Under the pieces are notes generated by a model. The model made no database searches and had not been told where the DNA came from. It saw nothing but the letters and a program-made list of their open reading frames with translations. From Bacteroidales bacterium (GTDB lineage Bacteria > Bacteroidota > Bacteroidia > Bacteroidales > WCHB1-69), in NCBI GenBank assembly GCA_017554325.1, contig JAFZIP010000008.1:62001-126000 (forward strand): a stretch of DNA of 64,000 nucleotides. The letters run 5' to 3'. Positions 33,953 through 42,520 of the stretch are shown here, in pieces (the stretch's first letter is position 1; every line of letters begins with the position of its first letter). The position numbers and the translations under genes were made by a program.

Positions 33953-34774
33953 ATGATTATGAGAAAACTGCCCTTGTTTTTAGGTATTATATTGGTTTCG
34001 TGTTTGTTATGGACGACTTCCTGCGAGCGTAACAAGGTTACGTGCGGAACTTGCAAGTTTGAGTTGTTGCCGGATTCCATAATGGATGTGGATTATAATT
34101 TGTATTCACAGGTGAAAATCGGAAATCAGGTCTGGTTAGGTGAGAATCTGCGCTGCACGCATTATGCGGACGGTTCCCCGATCGATATGATAGACACGAT
34201 GGTGTATGCAAGATATGCCTTCCCGTTTGGTCAGGTGGACAGTATTCAGAAATATGGAATCTTGTACAATTGGGCTGCTGCACGTGGCATAAACGATTCA
34301 GTGGTGAAAGCCGACCGTGTGCAGGGACTTTGCCCGCAAGGTTTCCACTTGCCTACGGATGAAGAATGGCGCGAGCTGGTCTATTTCGTTTCCAATTGTT
34401 CCTCCACAAAGAAAAAGACATCTGTGGCCAAGTCGCTCGCGGCTCATGACTCCCTCTGGCATGTTTCTACCGTCCCCAACACACCGGGTTTTGTTGCTGA
34501 TTCGATTTCAGATACGAACAATACCTCTCTCTTTGCCGCCATTCCGGTCGGGAATTGCTTCGAGAATTTGGCCAGTGGCGAGCTTCGGTTCTACAATTTC
34601 AGCGGCGGAGCCAGCTTCTGGAGCTCTACGCCATATAGCTATAGGGCAGGGGACAAGAAACTTACCAATCCGAATGCCTACGGACGCTACATTGGCTACA
34701 ATGACGTGGTGGCCAACAAAAGCGTGAGCAACAAAAAAGCGTATTTCTCAATTCGTTGCGTAAAAGACAAATAG
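33953..34774 (+). CDS. FISUMP-domain lipoprotein
   Basis: 273-aa exported lipoprotein with lipobox TTSC (ATGs at 33953 and 33959 both give usable signals). It carries the Fibrobacter succinogenes major paralogous domain: VKIGNQVWLGENLRCTHYAD, YGILYNWAAARG, LCPQGFHLPTDEEWRELV, FWSSTPYS and YFSIRCVKD. This fold is related to the formylglycine-generating-enzyme/C-type-lectin scaffold. It is abundant in Bacteroidota surface proteins; its molecular role is not known. Converges on the AI-2E family gene with a 6-base gap. Confidence 0.88.
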   Translation: MIMRKLPLFLGIILVSCLLWTTSCERNKVTCGTCKFELLPDSIMDVDYNLYSQVKIGNQVWLGENLRCTHYADGSPIDMIDTMVYARYAFPFGQVDSIQKYGILYNWAAARGINDSVVKADRVQGLCPQGFHLPTDEEWRELVYFVSNCSSTKKKTSVAKSLAAHDSLWHVSTVPNTPGFVADSISDTNNTSLFAAIPVGNCFENLASGELRFYNFSGGASFWSSTPYSYRAGDKKLTNPNAYGRYIGYNDVVANKSVSNKKAYFSIRCVKDK

Positions 34775-34780
34775 GCCCGA

Positions 34781-35935
34781 TCAAGGCAATTTGTCTGCTT
34801 TTTCATCCTCCACATCCGGAATCAATCGTTTCACTGGCTTGAAGTCGTAGAAGAAACGGCTGGCTATGACGCGGATGACGGTATAGGCGGGGATGGCGAT
34901 GAGCATGCCCACCACGCCGCCGACATGGCCTGCAATGAGCAGCACGACAAAGATTTCCAACGGGCTCGCTTTGATACTCGTGGAGTAGATGAGCGGCTGA
35001 TAGATGAATGCATCCACCAACTGCGTCGCTAACATAATGCAGAGGACAATCAGGGCGAACAGCCAGATGTTCACGCCCAGACCGATGCCGGCACCGTATT
35101 TCAAGATGACACAAAGCACCACTCCGATCAGCTCGCCGATCAGCGGTCCCACATACGGGATGATGTTCAACAGACCGGCGATGAAGGCAATGCCGAACGC
35201 GTAGTTGAACCCGATGCGGGCAATGAGCCAAAGTCCAAGGCCATTGAGCAGTACCACGCCTATGATTTCAATAATCAGCCCCACAAAATAGCGGGATAGA
35301 AGACGCTCGATGTCCAAAACGGTCTTTTTAACCTTTTCTTCGATGGCATCCGGAACCATTGCGCCCACAATCTGTCCGAAAAGCGTTTCATCCTTGATGA
35401 AGAAAAATGAGATGAAGATGACGGAGAAAAGTCCGACGGCAATACTGGCCACAGCGCCGGCCACAGAACCCAATATGTCGGAAATGTTCGAAAAATCAAA
35501 TACTTCTGAAATTTTCTGGATCAGCAGCTGGATGCCATTGAAATCTTCACCTACCCAAGGCATCACTTGGATAATCCACAGGTTGACCTGATCAATGATG
35601 TTGTACCGCTCCTCAGACTCGTATGTGTCCATTACGGATGCTTCCTTGACAATGCTGGAGACCACAGGGATCACCTGGATTACAACCAGAGACAGTAAGG
35701 CGAAAATGACGATGAGGGTGAATATGGCTAGAACTGCATCAGGTGCTGATTTTCCTTTGATTCTGATCTTGCGTAGCAGACGAAATACGGGCTGTCCAAT
35801 CAGCGAGACCACGAAGGCCAGGAGAATGTAGGCTATCACGCTGCTGAAGTAAAAGCAAATCACGGCGGCCAGTGCGATGGTGCCGAGTATGATAATGTAC
35901 CGTGCAAGTCGGTCAATGCTGCGTTCTTTTTCCAT
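34781..35935 (-). CDS. AI-2E family transporter (PerM/TqsA-like permease)
   Basis: 384-aa inner-membrane protein with about eight helices and the family pattern: ILLAFVVSLIGQPVFRLLRK near the N-terminus and GLLNIIPYVGPLIGELIGV plus SPLEIFVVLLIAGHVGGVVG near the C-terminus. Family members export diverse small solutes or act as ion antiporters, so AI-2 transport should not be assumed. Monocistronic. Confidence 0.92.
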   Translation of the reverse strand: MEKERSIDRLARYIIILGTIALAAVICFYFSSVIAYILLAFVVSLIGQPVFRLLRKIRIKGKSAPDAVLAIFTLIVIFALLSLVVIQVIPVVSSIVKEASVMDTYESEERYNIIDQVNLWIIQVMPWVGEDFNGIQLLIQKISEVFDFSNISDILGSVAGAVASIAVGLFSVIFISFFFIKDETLFGQIVGAMVPDAIEEKVKKTVLDIERLLSRYFVGLIIEIIGVVLLNGLGLWLIARIGFNYAFGIAFIAGLLNIIPYVGPLIGELIGVVLCVILKYGAGIGLGVNIWLFALIVLCIMLATQLVDAFIYQPLIYSTSIKASPLEIFVVLLIAGHVGGVVGMLIAIPAYTVIRVIASRFFYDFKPVKRLIPDVEDEKADKLP

Positions 35936-35976
35936 GTTGAGAAAAGATTAAAAACATACTTCAAACTAACAAAGCG

Positions 35977-35984
35977 CAAAGGTA
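35977..35984 (-). promoter_or_regulatory. -7 promoter box of the AI-2E family gene
   Basis: TACCTTTG on the minus strand, 41 bases before the ATG. Confidence 0.55.
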
Positions 35985-36004
35985 CAAAAAAATCGTTTTT
36001 TTTG

Positions 36005-36012
36005 TATTTTTG
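36005..36012 (+). promoter_or_regulatory. -7 promoter box of guanine deaminase
   Basis: TATTTTTG, 60 bases before the chosen ATG; back-to-back with the AI-2E family promoter. Confidence 0.6.
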
Positions 36013-36072
36013 CTGATTGAATTAAGGTCCCGTTCAATGACATCTTGGGCAGTATTACAAAATAAACGCACT

Positions 36073-37356
36073 ATGGACAGAGATTCCAAGAAAAGAATAT
36101 ATAAAGCTCATATTATCTACACTAAAGAGAAAAACCGTTTCGAAGTCCTCGAAAATGCTTATGTAGCTGTGGACGCTGATGGGCGCGTGGCAGGCGTGTC
36201 TTCAGAACCGGCGCTGTTGGATGATGGGAATACTGAGGTTGTCGATTTCGGCGACTGTCTGCTGATTCCAGCCATGAATGATTTGCATGTGCATGCTTCG
36301 CAGTATCGCAACCAAGGTGTCGCCATGGACTTGGAACTATTGCCGTGGCTCCAGAACTACACCTTCCCCGAGGAAATGAAGTATGCCGACATGGACTATG
36401 CCGAGCGGATGTACCGTCGCTTTGTCCATGATCTGTGGCGCGTGGGCACCATGAGGTCCTGCGTGTTTGCCACCATCCACACGGAAAGCACCCGCGTGTT
36501 GATGCATCTCTTTCGGGAAGCCGGCATGGGGGCGTTAGTGGGCAAGGTGGGCATGAACAGCAACTGCCCCGAAGGGCTCTCAGAGTCGGTGGAAAAGATG
36601 ATGCAGGGCTATGAGGCGCTGATTGAGGAATTCAACAAGCCGGATGCTCTGGTTCGGCCGATTGTCACACCCCGTTTCATCCCGTCTTGTACGCCGGAGA
36701 TGCTCCGAGCCTGCGGCGAGTTGGCGGCCAAGTACCAGCTGCCCGTGCAGTCGCACCTCTCCGAAAACAAAGACGAAATCGCCTTGGTGCAGTCGTTGGA
36801 ACCGGGAAGTAGCTGCTATGGTGATGCATACAATCATTACGGCCTCTTTGGACAGACACCGACCGTGATGGCCCATTGCGTGTTCACGGAGGGCGAAGAG
36901 CTGGCACTGATGAAACGGAATGGGGTGATGGTGGCCCACTGTCCCACATCGAATCTCAACGTAACAACGGGCATCGCGCCCATCCGACAGTTTTTCGAAG
37001 AGGGACTGCGCGTGGGGCTTGGCAGCGACATCAGCGGTGGCCACGACCTGAGCATCTTCCGGGTGATGGTTTATGCCATACAGATGAGCAAACTGCACTA
37101 TCAGCGGAATCGTGAACGGCGTTTTCTCGCACTGTCGGAGGCGTTCTGGATGGCAACCAAGTCGGCAGGGAGCTTCTTTGGCCGTGTGGGAAGTTTCGAG
37201 CCTGGTTATGAGTTCGATGCTCTCGTTATCAACGACAGCGACCTGAATCACGACAATTATTCGCTGTTAGAACGTCTGGAGAGATACATCTATCTGGGCG
37301 ACGACCGCCAGATTGAGAAACGGTTCTGCAGGGGAATGGAGATTTCGGAGCCTTAG
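36073..37356 (+). CDS. guaD: Guanine deaminase
   Basis: 427-aa zinc amidohydrolase converting guanine to xanthine. Signatures: metal site near PAMNDLHVHASQYRNQG, the guanine-deaminase segments TPRFIPSCTPEMLRACG and QSHLSENKDEIALVQ, MAHCVFTEGEE (third His), and GLGSDISGGHDLSIF (metal-binding Asp). The usual metal-site HxH reads HVH. The ATG at 36073 is chosen; in-frame codons upstream overlap the promoter. Its stop codon overlaps the stop of the convergent C10 peptidase gene by 4 bases. Confidence 0.9.
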   Translation: MDRDSKKRIYKAHIIYTKEKNRFEVLENAYVAVDADGRVAGVSSEPALLDDGNTEVVDFGDCLLIPAMNDLHVHASQYRNQGVAMDLELLPWLQNYTFPEEMKYADMDYAERMYRRFVHDLWRVGTMRSCVFATIHTESTRVLMHLFREAGMGALVGKVGMNSNCPEGLSESVEKMMQGYEALIEEFNKPDALVRPIVTPRFIPSCTPEMLRACGELAAKYQLPVQSHLSENKDEIALVQSLEPGSSCYGDAYNHYGLFGQTPTVMAHCVFTEGEELALMKRNGVMVAHCPTSNLNVTTGIAPIRQFFEEGLRVGLGSDISGGHDLSIFRVMVYAIQMSKLHYQRNRERRFLALSEAFWMATKSAGSFFGRVGSFEPGYEFDALVINDSDLNHDNYSLLERLERYIYLGDDRQIEKRFCRGMEISEP

Positions 37357-38381
37357 TTCACCACAAACTTCACTGTCTCCACCTGTTTTGCACCCTTAAC
37401 CCGCAAAACATAGATCCCTTTTTGCAAATCTGATACAGAAATACTTCCATCGGAAGTACCTGCTGTCACCATTTGGCCCAAAGTGTTGAAGATGGCATAA
37501 TCCACCACTTCGCAAGGCAGGTTCTTGATATAGAGAATATCGGAAACAGGGTTTGGATATACAGACAGCGGCTGTTGATGGGAGAAGTCTTGAACAGCCG
37601 TGTTCGTGGGAATGATATTCAGAATAATGCCTTCAATCTTTGTCCATCCGTAAGCAAAACCGTTGGGGTCTGGGAGGGCGTACCAATTGTCCCTGTAGCC
37701 ACCCCAGCCAAAGTTGACATGGAACTTGCCATCACTTTCGCGATAGCCATCCACTACGACATTGTGTCCGGAAGTCCCTGTGTTGTTTTCAATAGCCAGA
37801 TGGGCAGGATAACCGGCTTGTAAATTGGAAATCAAGGTAGCATACATATCTGGCTCGGGTTCCCGAAACAGTTGGCAGTTTGTAAAACCAAAGCGTTGGT
37901 ATGCCGCGTACGCCTGATCCACCGCAAAGGTGCCGGAGCCAAGATTAGGTGATGCGGTAAAGATCTCTTTGCAGGCCACGCCGCTGGCAAAGATCACGGC
38001 TGCGATCAATGAGTCGGAAAGCTCCTCGCCACGTTGGAAAGTGGCATCGGCGGAATCCAACAACTCGTTCAGTTGCGGGAATGACGGAAATTGATAAGTA
38101 TCCCAATCGTCATCAATGTGGAATTGCCGACTGGCGTAATTGGAGAAATAGTCGTCGCCGTCGTCGAAACGGGTGTCTTGTGTCGTCCGCAAATAATTGA
38201 TGATCTGTCCCATGGCAGTGGCCGGACAGCCGGTATAACTATGGTTGTAATTCTCATACGGATCTGCCGGACACAGCATATTGTAGGGGTAATCCTGATT
38301 CCACTGTGTGGTAAGGAGCGGGTTTTGTGCCATTCCGGTCAAGGCACAAAACAGGAACAATAGGGATAATACTTTTTTCAT
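37353..38381 (-). CDS. C10 family cysteine peptidase (streptopain-like) with T9SS type A sorting domain
   Basis: 342-aa exported protease. A signal peptide (MKKVLSLLFLFCALTGMA) leads directly into the catalytic domain: Cys nucleophile in TGCPATAMGQII (C52), His in GTSGHNVVVDGYRESDGKF (H206) and the FHVNFGWGGYRDNW segment that completes the SpeB-type site. The C-terminal ~75 residues (LSVYPNPVSDILYIKNL to the end) are a T9SS type A sorting domain. In SpeB the equivalent Cys is preceded by a ~118-residue inhibitory propeptide; here only about 34 residues separate it from the signal cleavage site, so the pro-domain is absent. Ends overlapping guaD tail-to-tail. Confidence 0.9.
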   Translation of the reverse strand: MKKVLSLLFLFCALTGMAQNPLLTTQWNQDYPYNMLCPADPYENYNHSYTGCPATAMGQIINYLRTTQDTRFDDGDDYFSNYASRQFHIDDDWDTYQFPSFPQLNELLDSADATFQRGEELSDSLIAAVIFASGVACKEIFTASPNLGSGTFAVDQAYAAYQRFGFTNCQLFREPEPDMYATLISNLQAGYPAHLAIENNTGTSGHNVVVDGYRESDGKFHVNFGWGGYRDNWYALPDPNGFAYGWTKIEGIILNIIPTNTAVQDFSHQQPLSVYPNPVSDILYIKNLPCEVVDYAIFNTLGQMVTAGTSDGSISVSDLQKGIYVLRVKGAKQVETVKFVVN

Positions 38382-38405
38382 CACATTCAAAGTTGATTGG
38401 CGCGG

Positions 38406-38413
38406 CAAAAGTA
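38406..38413 (-). promoter_or_regulatory. -7 promoter box of the C10 peptidase gene
   Basis: TACTTTTG on the minus strand, 24 bases before the ATG. It falls just upstream of the ATPase stop codon, so the two genes are transcribed separately. Confidence 0.55.
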
Positions 38414-38493
38414 TGATTTTTTTTGAGTTGCCTATTTTGATGATGGAGGCCACCTTCCCGCCTGACTTCTTTTCCCTCATAAAAAACATCTGC

Positions 38494-39780
38494 TCAATTA
38501 CCTTTCACGTTCATCAGCCATTTCCAACAGGGGATGATCTCTATGGTTCCATGCTTGTCGGTCAATGTTTTTTCTTCATCGTAGGTGACTATGATGCGGC
38601 GGCGACAAGGGTGGACAAGGGGGAGTTTTTCAAGTGCGCCAGTTTCTCTGCTAAATGTGTCAGGATCTGAAATGGAATAGGCTGCCTGTATGGCAAGTTC
38701 TTCCTCTGGCACATAAAAATCCACCTCTATATTGGCATGGTAGAAGAAAACCCGCTCATTGTCATCATCATGTCCGTAGATACGGAACAGCGAGAGTGCC
38801 ACCAAGTTCTCTAAAAGGATATTTTCGCCCCCAATCAACTGGAGGGAAAGAAGTCCGTTGTCAATGAAATAATACTTGCATAAACTTTCCTTTTCTGAAA
38901 ATGCCGAAGCAATGTTTCTCAATCGCAGCAGTAGCCATGCATCCTCAGCAAACCCGATATAATTTGATACCGTAGGCACACTGATTTTTCCAGACAAACT
39001 GGATAATATCTTTGAGATGCGGTTGTATGACACTGGTTGCATCACACTTTCCGCCAACTTCCTGATCATCAGCTGAAGCAATCGAGGCGTGGAGATGCCG
39101 TTGCGTTGAACAATATCACCAAGATAAATTTTCTGATACACACTTGAAAGATAGTTCCGCTTGACTGGCAGATGGATGGATTCGGGCAGACCGCCCCATG
39201 TGAAATATTCACGGTACGCCTTCATAAAGCGGGCTTTAGACTCTGTAGCGGTAAGCGACAAAGTATCATACGGAACATTCATATAGGACAAATATTCAGT
39301 GAAGCTGAAGGGATATACCTCTACCGGTAGATAGCGCCCACCCAGAGCACCCATAATCTCCTTTGAAAGCATCTTGGCATTGCTTCCGGTGATGAAGACG
39401 CTGTATTTTTTATCGGCCAAGTTGCGGGCAAACTTCTCCCATCCTTCAATATTTTGCATCTCATCGAAGAACAGCATAGGACGTTTTCCATACATCTCTT
39501 GATGACATTCCAATATTAGGTTAAAGTCTTCCGCGGAAAATCCGCCCAATCGGGTATCTTCAAAATCCAAGTACAGCATGTCAGCCCAAGTATGACCTTC
39601 ATCAAGCATTTGGTGCATCTTTTGAAATAAAAGAAAAGACTTTCCGGAACGTCGTACCCCTACAAACACCTGCAATGGGAAGCTATCCAAATCGTAATTG
39701 CGGGGAAAAACCGTGTACTGCTCAACATCTTTTTGGTTGTCAAGAAGTATCTGTCGCAGCGTATTTCTATCAATTGCCAT
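38494..39780 (-). CDS. AAA-type ATPase with C-terminal DUF4143
   Basis: 428-aa protein with Walker A VGVRRSGKSFLLFQK, Walker B MLFFDEMQNIEGW, sensor segment VFITGSNAKMLSKE and GRYLPVEVYPFSFTEYL, then a winged-helix/DUF4143 region (RNGISTPRLLQLMIRKLAES, TVSNYIGFAEDAWLLL, and VDFYVPEE, a nuclease-like strand). The family is large, often strain-variable and functionally undefined; links to defence or toxin-antitoxin-like behaviour have been suggested in general but nothing here shows it. It looks more A/T-rich than adjacent guaD, hinting at recent acquisition. Confidence 0.88.
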   Translation of the reverse strand: MAIDRNTLRQILLDNQKDVEQYTVFPRNYDLDSFPLQVFVGVRRSGKSFLLFQKMHQMLDEGHTWADMLYLDFEDTRLGGFSAEDFNLILECHQEMYGKRPMLFFDEMQNIEGWEKFARNLADKKYSVFITGSNAKMLSKEIMGALGGRYLPVEVYPFSFTEYLSYMNVPYDTLSLTATESKARFMKAYREYFTWGGLPESIHLPVKRNYLSSVYQKIYLGDIVQRNGISTPRLLQLMIRKLAESVMQPVSYNRISKILSSLSGKISVPTVSNYIGFAEDAWLLLRLRNIASAFSEKESLCKYYFIDNGLLSLQLIGGENILLENLVALSLFRIYGHDDDNERVFFYHANIEVDFYVPEEELAIQAAYSISDPDTFSRETGALEKLPLVHPCRRRIIVTYDEEKTLTDKHGTIEIIPCWKWLMNVKGN

Positions 39781-39822
39781 GCCTTAAATTCATTTTATTA
39801 AATACAACTTTATAAAACAATG

Positions 39823-39856
39823 CAAAGATATAAAATTTGATTTAATAAAACTCAAA
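39823..39856 (-). promoter_or_regulatory. Promoter of the DUF4143 ATPase gene (-7 and -33 boxes)
   Basis: Minus strand TATCTTTG at 39823-39830 with TTTG at 39853-39856, separated by 22 bases. Both halves of the Bacteroidota consensus are present. Confidence 0.6.
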
Positions 39857-40001
39857 TTTGGCGATTTTTATTTCAACTACTTCAAGACGGCCTCTTTGAG
39901 ACCCCCTTGAACACTTTCTTGAACGCCTTTTTGGGAAAAATGAGAAAGCAGGCGGAGAATCGCCATTTTGCAAGATGTTTATTTTCAAGTATTTAAAACA
40001 A

Positions 40002-40029
40002 AAACGCCCAGCTAAAAAACTGGGCGTTT
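40002..40029 (-). terminator. Rho-independent terminator of the tRNA-Leu/tRNA-Gly operon
   Basis: 10-bp perfect stem AAACGCCCAG / CTGGGCGTTT with an 8-base A-rich loop, followed on the minus strand by a T-rich tail. Confidence 0.88.
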
Positions 40030-40040
40030 CGTTATTTTTG

Positions 40041-40113
40041 AGCGGAAAACGAGACTCGAACTCGCGACCCCAACCTTGGCAAGGTTGTGCTCTACCAACT
40101 GAGCTACTTCCGC
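40041..40113 (-). tRNA. tRNA-Gly (GCC)
   Basis: 73-nt cloverleaf beginning GCGGAAGTAGCTCAGTTGGT. Anticodon loop TTGCCAA gives GCC; T-arm has TTCGAGT. The acceptor stem closes with one G-T pair. CCA is not encoded. Second gene of a two-tRNA transcript. Confidence 0.95.
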
Positions 40114-40124
40114 TTGTTTATCAG

Positions 40125-40208
40125 TACCGAAGGTGGGACTTGAACCCACACGCTCGCAATGAGCAAGGGATTTTAAGTCCCTCGTGTCTACCATTCCACC
40201 ACTTCGGC
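40125..40208 (-). tRNA. tRNA-Leu (TAA)
   Basis: 84-nt class II tRNA beginning GCCGAAGTGGTGGAATGGTA. Anticodon loop CTTAAAA gives TAA; it has a long variable arm (TGCTCATTGCGAGCG) and T-arm TTCAAGT. Discriminator A is correct for leucine. CCA is not encoded. Transcribed first, 11 bases ahead of tRNA-Gly. Confidence 0.95.
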
Positions 40209-40239
40209 GCGTTCAAAGAACGTCTCATTTTTGAGGCCG

Positions 40240-40247
40240 CAAAAATA
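40240..40247 (-). promoter_or_regulatory. -7 promoter box of the tRNA operon
   Basis: TATTTTTG on the minus strand, 31 bases before the 5' end of tRNA-Leu. It lies 17 bases past the stop of the upstream methyltransferase gene. Confidence 0.65.
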
Positions 40248-40264
40248 CAAAAAAAATCGGAATC

Positions 40265-40981
40265 TCATCTCCCCAGCAAAAAAATGCAAGGCCGCTTGTC
40301 CAGGGCGTTGCGCTCGTCCTCGAAATATTTGCGCCATTTGCTCACCGACTGTGTCTTCAACAGGGCGTTCTCTGAGGTGAGACCCGCGGCGATGCAGACT
40401 CTCGTGGCCGGCTGGCATACTTTGCAGATGGAGTCTGCCATGCGCCGATTGCGGTATGGCGTCTCGATGAACAGCTGCGTCTGTCCGGTCTTGATGGCAA
40501 CCGCCTCTATCGCCTTCAGCTTCTTCTCCCTGTCGTATTGCTCCACAGGCAAATAGCCATGGAAAACGAAGTTCTGCCCGTTCAATCCGCTGCCCATGAG
40601 CGCGAGAATCAGGGAACTGGGGCCGATGAGCGGCACCACTTCGATGCCTAATTGGTGCGCCTTTTCCACCGCCTTGTTGCCCGGGTCGGCCACGCAAGGC
40701 ACGCCTGCCTCCGACATGAGGCCCACGTTGAGGCCGTCCAGGCAGGGTTGCAGGTACTCGTTCAGCTCCACGCCCTGCGTGTGCTCGTTGAGTTCGAAGA
40801 ACTGCAGTTCGTCAATTTTCTTCTGGATGCTCGCGTAGCGAAGGAACCGCCGTGCCGTGCGCAGCTCCTCTACAATGTAGGTGTCAATCTGGTTGATGAT
40901 CTCCGCGTTGAAGGCGGGAAAAAACTGCTCGAAGTTTCCTTCGGCAATAGGGGTGGGGATGAGATAGAGTTTTCCGGACAT
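40265..40981 (-). CDS. RsmI-like SAM-dependent methyltransferase (tetrapyrrole methylase fold)
   Basis: 238-aa protein starting SGKLYLIPTPIAEGNFEQFF, with MSEAGVPCVADPGNKAVEKA and VVPLIGPSSLILALMGSGLN, the SAM-binding features of the 16S rRNA C1402 ribose methylase RsmI. Bacteroidota often carry this shorter, divergent paralogue; whether it modifies C1402 is unproven. The long segment from TPYRNRRMADSICKV to the end is conserved in the family. It lies 48 bases after the flippase gene in the leuS cluster. Confidence 0.85.
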   Translation of the reverse strand: MSGKLYLIPTPIAEGNFEQFFPAFNAEIINQIDTYIVEELRTARRFLRYASIQKKIDELQFFELNEHTQGVELNEYLQPCLDGLNVGLMSEAGVPCVADPGNKAVEKAHQLGIEVVPLIGPSSLILALMGSGLNGQNFVFHGYLPVEQYDREKKLKAIEAVAIKTGQTQLFIETPYRNRRMADSICKVCQPATRVCIAAGLTSENALLKTQSVSKWRKYFEDERNALDKRPCIFLLGR

Positions 40982-41029
40982 GGGGGGTGAAGTTCTTAAG
41001 GTTTATAAAGTTGAAATGGTTTTCTATTA

Positions 41030-42514
41030 TTACTCGTTAATCGGCCCTCTCTCATCTCCCCTCGTTTTATTCCGCCATAACAGTCGCGAGTGCTCAATTT
41101 GGATCAATCGTGTGGCGAAACCGTACACCAGCGCAATGCCCGAGCAGATGAGCAGGGAATACACTACATGGCAGTGCAACAGATGCGTGGAAACAATGGC
41201 GGTGGGGATGAGCAAACCGGTGAACAGAAGGCACGAAAGCCAAGGCAACGTTTTCAGCGGGACCTTCAGCTCGCGCATCGCGATGATGAACTGCAACAGG
41301 GAAACCACCGACTGTGTGCTCAAACTGGCGATGGCCGCGCCACGAGCCTGCAATCTCGGTATCAGAATCACATTCACCAACACATTCACCCCAATGCCTA
41401 TGGCCGCCGTGATGTTCAACTTCTTCATGCTTCCCTTGGCGGTCAGTAACGTGCCGAAAACATACATCAGTGATATGGGGATGATACAGGGGATCAGCAG
41501 CGTGAACACCCCGACACTGGCCGCGTTGTGCTCGTCGTACAACAGCCCGATGACCGGCTCTTTGTAACAGGATAAAATCACTGTGGCGCTGACGGCAAAC
41601 AGGAACAGCAACGAGAAAGCTGTCCGCACGATGGGCTTCACATCGTCATTCTCCTTGATCATCTTCGAAAACAACGGCAACAGGATAACGGAGAATAAGT
41701 AGGCAATCATCACCAGCGCATCCAACAAGCGGAACGCGGAGGCATAGATGCCCGCTTGTGTGGCCGCGATGTCGCCGGGCAGTAACCGCTCTATCATCAC
41801 CGAATCAATACGATTGTAGCAGGCCATCAGAAGTGTGAGCGTGGCGAAGGGCAGGCTGCGCTTCAATATCATCAGGAAAAACGGCCCGTTCCAATGCAGT
41901 CCCCGCAGGTGCGACTTGTAAACCACAATGCCAAGCGCCACCGCCACGGCAATGACGTAGGCAATGGTCTGGCTATAGACGAACCACTCGATCTTAAACG
42001 GCTCGTCGGTGACATTGCCCCATAGCAAAATGCCGCACAAGATGATCATAATCAAACGATCCAAGACGGAAAGCACGCTGTCGGTCTTGAACATCAGCAG
42101 GGCAGATACGTTGGAGCGCAGGTATAGCAGGAAGGTGTTCAGGAACTGGTTAATGGCTGTCCAGAACAGCAGCTTGAGCATAAAACCGCGATACCCGATG
42201 ATGAGTGCCACGGAAAATACCACCAGCATGTAAAACACCGCCAATAGGAACCGCAGAATGATGATGCTGGACAAATGCTTGTCCAATAACTGATTGTTGC
42301 GGGCGATGTTGCGGTTGTTGAAGTTGGTCGTGCCCATGTCCAACAGGATGTTGAACATGTAGGTGAAGTTGAAGACTGCGAAATACAGCCCATACGACTC
42401 CGCCCCCACATGATTCTGCACACCGACGTCAATGCCTAGAATCCAGAACGGCTTGACGAGCAGGTTCAGGAAGAGTAGAAAGCAAATATTGAAGACGAAG
42501 TCTTTCTGCTTCAT
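41030..42514 (-). CDS. Polysaccharide/oligosaccharide flippase (MOP superfamily)
   Basis: 494-aa polytopic protein with about 12-14 membrane segments. It has the Wzx/MVF-type features ILDMGTTNFNNRNIARNNQL near the N-terminus and AGIYASAFRLLDALVMIAYL in the middle. Expected role: moving lipid-linked glycans across the inner membrane for capsule, O-antigen or glycoprotein assembly. No glycosyltransferases are nearby, so the glycan is unknown. It lies only 6 bases after leuS. Confidence 0.88.
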   Translation of the reverse strand: MKQKDFVFNICFLLFLNLLVKPFWILGIDVGVQNHVGAESYGLYFAVFNFTYMFNILLDMGTTNFNNRNIARNNQLLDKHLSSIIILRFLLAVFYMLVVFSVALIIGYRGFMLKLLFWTAINQFLNTFLLYLRSNVSALLMFKTDSVLSVLDRLIMIILCGILLWGNVTDEPFKIEWFVYSQTIAYVIAVAVALGIVVYKSHLRGLHWNGPFFLMILKRSLPFATLTLLMACYNRIDSVMIERLLPGDIAATQAGIYASAFRLLDALVMIAYLFSVILLPLFSKMIKENDDVKPIVRTAFSLLFLFAVSATVILSCYKEPVIGLLYDEHNAASVGVFTLLIPCIIPISLMYVFGTLLTAKGSMKKLNITAAIGIGVNVLVNVILIPRLQARGAAIASLSTQSVVSLLQFIIAMRELKVPLKTLPWLSCLLFTGLLIPTAIVSTHLLHCHVVYSLLICSGIALVYGFATRLIQIEHSRLLWRNKTRGDERGPINE

Positions 42515-42520
42515 GCACGC

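Noticed and set aside
39319..39328. CTACCGGTAG palindrome inside the DUF4143 ATPase gene
   Set aside because: Only 10 bases, no GTAGAGAC arm, and fully explained by coding sequence; expected by chance at this length.
39857..40000. Gap upstream of the ATPase gene with weak GGCGATT inverted repeat and a short open frame of about 45 codons
   Set aside because: Inverted repeat is only about 8 bases over 100 bp and the open frame has no start signal, promoter or motif; treated as non-coding.
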